Shown piece after piece: positions 5,874 to 8,562 of a stretch of 8,562 nucleotides of DNA. The notes below the pieces were generated by a model that was not told the DNA's origin, ran no database searches, and saw nothing but the letters and a program-made list of their open reading frames with translations. Positions within the stretch are counted from its first letter, which is position 1, and every line of letters begins with the position of its first letter. Source of the stretch: a bacterium (lineage in GTDB: Bacteria; Vulcanimicrobiota; Vulcanimicrobiia; Vulcanimicrobiales; SCRA01); NCBI GenBank assembly GCA_028869325.1, contig JAGWST010000324.1, forward strand, positions 1 to 8,562, written 5' to 3'. Both the position numbers and the translations under genes were made by a program.

Positions 5874-7045
5874 CCGATCGCCGCCGCTTTCTCACCGGGT
5901 CGCTCGCGGCAGGATTGAGCGCCGCCGTTGCGCGCCCGGCCGCCGCACAAGTATTCCAGGGCGGCGCCGCGCCGATGACCAACCCCATACAAATCGGCGT
6001 GCTTGGCCCCTTCACCGGCCCCGACCAGCGCCTCGGCGAGCAGATGGGCGACGGCGTGCGCCAAGCCTTCGAGCAGGTCAACCAGAACTCGGGCATCTTT
6101 CAACGCCCGCTGCAATTTCGCACCTACGACGATATCGACGACATCGGAGTCGCGCAGCAAGTGGCCCAGTTCGCGGCCGGTGACGGCATCACCGCGGCGA
6201 TCGGCCACCTGCGCGCCGACACGACCGAGTTCGCCTTGCGCATCTACTATCAGAACCGCGTTCCGATCATCGTACCGACCACGACCGCGGACTCGATCAC
6301 CGAGAAGAATTACGATGTGGTCTTCCGCCTGCCGACGAGAGACACGGACGAGGGGCAGCTCTGCGCCCGCGACGCCCTGCAGACGCTCAAGGCCGACTCG
6401 GCGGTGGTGGTCTCCCAGCCCGCCAACTACGGGCCGTCGGTGGCCGCCGGATTTCTGCAAGCGTTCAACTCCGGTAAGCGCGCCGCCACGCAGGTGGTGG
6501 TGGATCTGGAGAAGCCGGACTTCGCCGCGGCGGCCAAGGCGATCGTCGCGGATGCCCCTCAGGTGGTCTTCTTCGCCGGCATCAGCGGCCGCCTGGGGCC
6601 GCTGCTCGGCGAGTTGCGCGCCGCGGGGTACACGGGACCCTTCACGGCCTCGCAGGGCTTCTGGGACCAGACCACGGCGCAGCAGTACGCCAAGGAGGCG
6701 GCCGGGATGATCGCCTCCACCTCGATGCCGCCGCTGGCCCTGGCGCCCCAGGTTCGTTTCGACGTCGATGCGTACCGCGCGCGCTACGGGGCGATGACGC
6801 CGGTGGCGGCATTCTGCTACGCTGCCGCCCAGATCGTCTCTCAGGCCGTCCGCGCCAGCGGCGGCGGTGACCGCTCCGCCCTGCGCGCGGCGATCGCGCA
6901 CGGAAATTTCACTACGGTGGTGGGCAACTTCCGCTTCACCGCTCAAGGCGATCCCCTGGAGCCGAACCTCTACTTCTACGAGCTGCGCGGGGACCAATGG
7001 ATCTACCGCCGCCAGGCCCGAAACACCGGCTTCCTGGTCAAGTAG
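5870..7045 (+). CDS. LivJ-like periplasmic substrate-binding protein (ABC transporter, Peripla_BP_6), Tat-exported
   Basis: This 391-residue periplasmic binding protein starts at ATG 5870, which overlaps the prenyltransferase stop as ATGA. The N-terminus MTDRRRFLTGSLAAGLS carries a twin-arginine motif (RRRFL) with an AAA-Q cleavage region near residue 27, so it should be exported folded by Tat. The mature part follows the type-I bilobed fold of leucine-binding proteins: IQIGVLGPFTGP, an A-x-x-x-x-N helix, YDD at 86-88, IGHLRADTT at 111-119, VPTTTADSIT from 135, PANYGPSVAAGF, FTASQGFWDQ from 258, and the closing VVGNFRFTAQGDP. Against my memory of E. coli LivJ, the disulfide cysteines (C53, C78) correspond to D90 and R115, the ligand Ser79 to A116, and the amino-group-binding Glu226 to Q262, while Thr102 is kept (T139). 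Amino-acid binding is therefore doubtful. No permease or ATPase gene is in the window. A terminator-like hairpin follows. Confidence 0.9.
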   Translation: MTDRRRFLTGSLAAGLSAAVARPAAAQVFQGGAAPMTNPIQIGVLGPFTGPDQRLGEQMGDGVRQAFEQVNQNSGIFQRPLQFRTYDDIDDIGVAQQVAQFAAGDGITAAIGHLRADTTEFALRIYYQNRVPIIVPTTTADSITEKNYDVVFRLPTRDTDEGQLCARDALQTLKADSAVVVSQPANYGPSVAAGFLQAFNSGKRAATQVVVDLEKPDFAAAAKAIVADAPQVVFFAGISGRLGPLLGELRAAGYTGPFTASQGFWDQTTAQQYAKEAAGMIASTSMPPLALAPQVRFDVDAYRARYGAMTPVAAFCYAAAQIVSQAVRASGGGDRSALRAAIAHGNFTTVVGNFRFTAQGDPLEPNLYFYELRGDQWIYRRQARNTGFLVK

Positions 7046-7063
7046 CACGCTGTCCAAAAAAGT

Positions 7064-7083
7064 GGGCGGTGCGCCGCCTTTTG
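7064..7083. terminator. Probable (bidirectional) intrinsic terminator after the binding-protein gene
   Basis: GGCGG (7065-7069), loop TGCG, CCGCC (7074-7078) is followed at once by TTTTG, the layout of a Rho-independent terminator about 20 bases past the stop codon at 7045. A six-A run lies just upstream (7056-7061), so the minus-strand reading also has a T-run, three bases after its stem. The stem is short (5 bp, all G-C). It probably ends the prenyltransferase-binding protein transcript. Confidence 0.55.
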
Positions 7084-7090
7084 TAAAAGG
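7077..7090. repeat. Inverted repeat overlapping the terminator tail
   Basis: CCTTTT-GT-AAAAGG has perfect 6-bp arms with a 2-base centre, overlapping the end of the terminator stem. It could extend the terminator or be an operator for the barrel gene downstream. Only the symmetry is seen. Confidence 0.35.
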
Positions 7091-7100
7091 ATTCCGGCCG

Positions 7101-7127
7101 GCACCGGGGTAGCGCCTACCATGGTGC
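7101..7127. repeat. Nested hairpin in leader of the barrel gene
   Basis: GCACC (7101-7105) pairs with GGTGC (7123-7127), and inside it GGTAG (7108-7112) pairs with CTACC (7116-7120) around loop CGC, with a 2x2 mismatch (GG against AT) between. Ten pairs in 27 bases is notable. No T-run follows, so it is not a standard terminator. It may be a leader RNA structure, an operator, or part of a dispersed repeat. Confidence 0.4.
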
Positions 7128-7169
7128 GATCGTGATCCGGGCCCCTCGGTTTGGGCACGATCGATCGCA
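7125..7169. repeat. Long-range inverted repeat before the barrel gene ribosome binding site
   Basis: CGATCGTG (7127-7134) is matched by CACGATCG (7156-7163) across 21 bases; the flanking TG and CA could also pair if an extra ATCG (7164-7167) bulges out. The left arm overlaps the outer stem of the 7101-7127 hairpin by one to three bases, so the two structures compete slightly. The right side ends about eight bases before the GGAGGTG ribosome binding site. Confidence 0.35.
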
Positions 7170-7176
7170 CGCATTT

Positions 7177-7183
7177 GGAGGTG
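7177..7183 (+). promoter_or_regulatory. Strong Shine-Dalgarno site of the barrel gene
   Basis: GGAGGTG sits seven bases before ATG 7191. It is the best ribosome binding site in the window and fixes this start. Confidence 0.75.
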
Positions 7184-7190
7184 CGCCGTA

Positions 7191-8294
7191 ATGCTACGAC
7201 GGTTTCTCAGCCGGCTCGTGATCTTGGCGTTGCTCGGCAACGCCGTGGCGGCCGCGCCTGCCGCGGCCGACTCCAGCCTGGCGCAGGCGCTCTCCGACCA
7301 GCTGATCCCATCGGCCAACCATGCGCTCAAGAGCGCGCTGCGCGATCGCCACGTCGCGCAGGCCTCCACCACTGCCGAAGAGCCGGAGAAGCACGCGCCG
7401 GTCGGTCTGCCGACGGGCTGGAGCTACTCGGTGGATCTCTCGTCGGCTTGGGCCTTGGGCAACACCGGCGCCAGCCGCAACCTTCCCGGCGGCATCGACG
7501 CGGTCTTCGGCTACGGCTTCAATCCGCATCTTCGCCTTCAGGCCGGCTACTACGATCTGCAAGAGTATCCCATCGGCTTCAACACCGGCACCGTGCCGCT
7601 CTACGTGCAGGGCGTCGCGAATCCCATCGGCAGCATCGATCTGAGTCAAGCGCATACGAATGCCGCAACCAAGAGCAAGTTCACGATCCTGCTCGCCGAG
7701 GATCTGGTGCGCATCGGAAAGCTGCCTCTGGTGATCACGCCTACCTACTTCTCGCGCACCGCCTCGATCGCCGGAGCCTCCGACGTTGAGACGGTAGAGC
7801 TGAACGGGCGCGCGCAACAGGTGCAGCTGCGCACGGCGCAGGTGCAGGGCCTGGCCGTCACGATGCCCTTCCTCTCCACGCCCAAGATGTTCGGCACGAT
7901 CACCGCAGAGCCGCTGTGGCTGGTCAACCGGAACGGCGCGAACCAGACCAACAAGGCGCAGATGCTGGAGATCCTCTATCTGGAGTACCGGCCGTCGGAG
8001 CACACCACGCTCTTCATCCAGCCCTCGCACGTACCCAACTACCTGCCCATCGATGCCTATCCCCAGCACCTCAACGCCGTCTTCTACGGCATCTCGCAAC
8101 GTATCACGCGCAACACGTTCGTGCAGCTCGTGATCGAGACTGGGGCGCCCAGCAACGTCACACCATACGGCATCAGCAGCGTCACCTGCCAGCAGCTCGC
8201 GCCGTGCTCGCCCACGCCCACCATCGCGGGGTTGCACGCCGCGCAGATCCGGCTGAAGTTCGGCATCGGCACGCCGACCGTGATTCCGCTGTAA
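7191..8294 (+). CDS. Probable outer-membrane beta-barrel protein of unknown function (367 aa)
   Basis: ATG 7191 follows a strong GGAGGTG with a 7-nt gap. Residues 1 to about 27 form a Sec signal peptide (MLRRFLSRLVILALLGN, Ala-rich core, cut near AAA-DSS). A polar helix-like stretch follows to about residue 70. The rest shows alternating strands ending in aromatic or small residues: GWSYSVDLSSAWALG, GGIDAVFGYGF, LRLQAGYYDLQEYPIGF, KFTILLAEDLVRI, LPLVITPTYFSR, LEILYLEYRPS, TTLFIQPSHVPNY, NTFVQLVIETGAP and AQIRLKFGIGTP. This, plus the lack of any hydrophobic helix after the signal, suggests an outer-membrane barrel. The last residue is Leu, not the usual Phe. Two cysteines (CQQLAPC) lie near the C-terminus and could form a disulfide. 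No family was recognised, so function is open. The SGNH lipoprotein gene starts 18 bp after its stop, implying an operon. Confidence 0.8.
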   Translation: MLRRFLSRLVILALLGNAVAAAPAAADSSLAQALSDQLIPSANHALKSALRDRHVAQASTTAEEPEKHAPVGLPTGWSYSVDLSSAWALGNTGASRNLPGGIDAVFGYGFNPHLRLQAGYYDLQEYPIGFNTGTVPLYVQGVANPIGSIDLSQAHTNAATKSKFTILLAEDLVRIGKLPLVITPTYFSRTASIAGASDVETVELNGRAQQVQLRTAQVQGLAVTMPFLSTPKMFGTITAEPLWLVNRNGANQTNKAQMLEILYLEYRPSEHTTLFIQPSHVPNYLPIDAYPQHLNAVFYGISQRITRNTFVQLVIETGAPSNVTPYGISSVTCQQLAPCSPTPTIAGLHAAQIRLKFGIGTPTVIPL

Positions 8295-8297
8295 GAC

Positions 8298-8303
8298 GAG
8301 AGG
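8298..8303 (+). promoter_or_regulatory. Shine-Dalgarno site of the SGNH lipoprotein gene
   Basis: GAGAGG lies nine bases before ATG 8313, in the 18-bp gap after the barrel gene stop. Confidence 0.5.
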
Positions 8304-8312
8304 CGGCACGAC

Positions 8313-8562
8313 ATGAACACTCGCTCTTCCAGAGTCTCCATCGCGGCGGCGATCCTGGCGCTGACCCTAACCGCCTGCGGCGGCGGTGGATCGGCCCCGA
8401 GCAACTATACGCCCAATGCGCCGCCGGCGGGATCACCGCTGACCACCAATCTCGTCGGCCTGGGCGATAGCCTGACCGCCGGTGAGCAATCCGGTGCGCT
8501 CTTAGGCGCCCCCGTTCCCATCGCGGGATCGCTCTTTCCCGCGCTGCCGCCGACGCAGGAGA
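8313..8562 (+). CDS. Lipoprotein with SGNH/GDSL-hydrolase N-terminus (3' truncated by window end)
   Basis: ATG 8313 opens a frame that stays open to the window edge (83 codons). The N-terminus MNTRSSRVSIAAAILALTL ends in a lipobox L19-T-A-C22, so Cys22 should be lipidated and the protein anchored to a membrane, followed by a flexible GGGGS/Pro-rich linker. From about residue 45 comes LVGLGDSLTAGEQSG, the block I of SGNH/GDSL hydrolases with the nucleophilic Ser of GDSL. These enzymes are lipases, esterases or carbohydrate deacetylases. The catalytic Asp/His block V lies outside the window, so activity cannot be checked. The 18-bp gap to the barrel gene and a GAGAGG ribosome site support co-expression. 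Substrate unknown; a cell-envelope or extracellular ester is plausible. Confidence 0.85.
   Translation, partial: MNTRSSRVSIAAAILALTLTACGGGGSAPSNYTPNAPPAGSPLTTNLVGLGDSLTAGEQSGALLGAPVPIAGSLFPALPPTQE

Noticed and set aside
7117..7122. TACCAT as a -10 element for the barrel gene
   Set aside because: The matching -35 position is CCGGCC, and the hexamer lies inside a hairpin stem; not supportable as a promoter.
5753..7372. Minus-strand 539-codon frame across the binding-protein gene
   Set aside because: No motif, Arg/Gly/His-rich composition typical of an antisense shadow in GC-rich DNA.
7194..8309. Minus-strand 371-codon frame across the barrel gene
   Set aside because: The plus-strand gene has a signal peptide and a strong ribosome site; the antisense product has no recognisable pattern.

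Overview
The window is GC-rich (roughly 65% by eye) and densely coding, with all gaps under 150 bases. It holds eight protein genes, the first and last cut by the window edges. No rRNA, tRNA, CRISPR array, insertion sequence or phage gene was seen. Sec, Tat and lipoprotein export signals, a probable outer-membrane beta-barrel protein and menaquinone-type UbiA/UbiD enzymes point to a diderm, respiring, high-GC bacterium. The mix of a met-zincin metalloprotease, a UbiD of the menaquinone decarboxylase type and a UbiA of the 'ubiA_other' type would suit an uncultured lineage such as Eremiobacterota (WPS-2), but this placement is a guess from memory and was not tested.

Layout. Bases 1-111 (+) are the C-terminal end of a DUF5666-like protein. 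It overlaps by four bases, tail to tail, with a small secreted protein of unknown family (108-542, -). A 120-bp divergent intergenic region with two short inverted repeats separates that gene from a UbiD-family menaquinone decarboxylase (663-2174, +). This ends 6 bp from the end of a large secreted zinc metalloprotease read the other way (2181-4853, -). A 144-bp divergent spacer leads to a UbiA-type prenyltransferase (4998-5873, +). Its stop overlaps the start of a Tat-exported LivJ-like solute-binding protein (5870-7045, +) as ATGA. A 145-bp intergenic region packed with inverted repeats, including a likely terminator, follows. It precedes a probable outer-membrane barrel protein (7191-8294, +), which is followed 18 bp later by a lipoprotein with an SGNH/GDSL-hydrolase start (8313 to the window end, +).

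How the genes fit together. The UbiD and UbiA proteins resemble the decarboxylase (MqnL) and prenyltransferase (MqnP) of the futalosine route to menaquinone, and probably form one pathway although the protease gene lies between them in the opposite orientation. The solute-binding protein is probably co-translated with the prenyltransferase and lacks the residues LivJ uses to hold amino acids, so its ligand is open. The barrel and SGNH lipoprotein look like a two-gene cell-envelope unit. No known complete novel system is evident. The least explained parts are the binding protein's ligand and link to quinone synthesis, the repeat-rich leader at 7064-7169, and the operator-like palindrome at 580-594.
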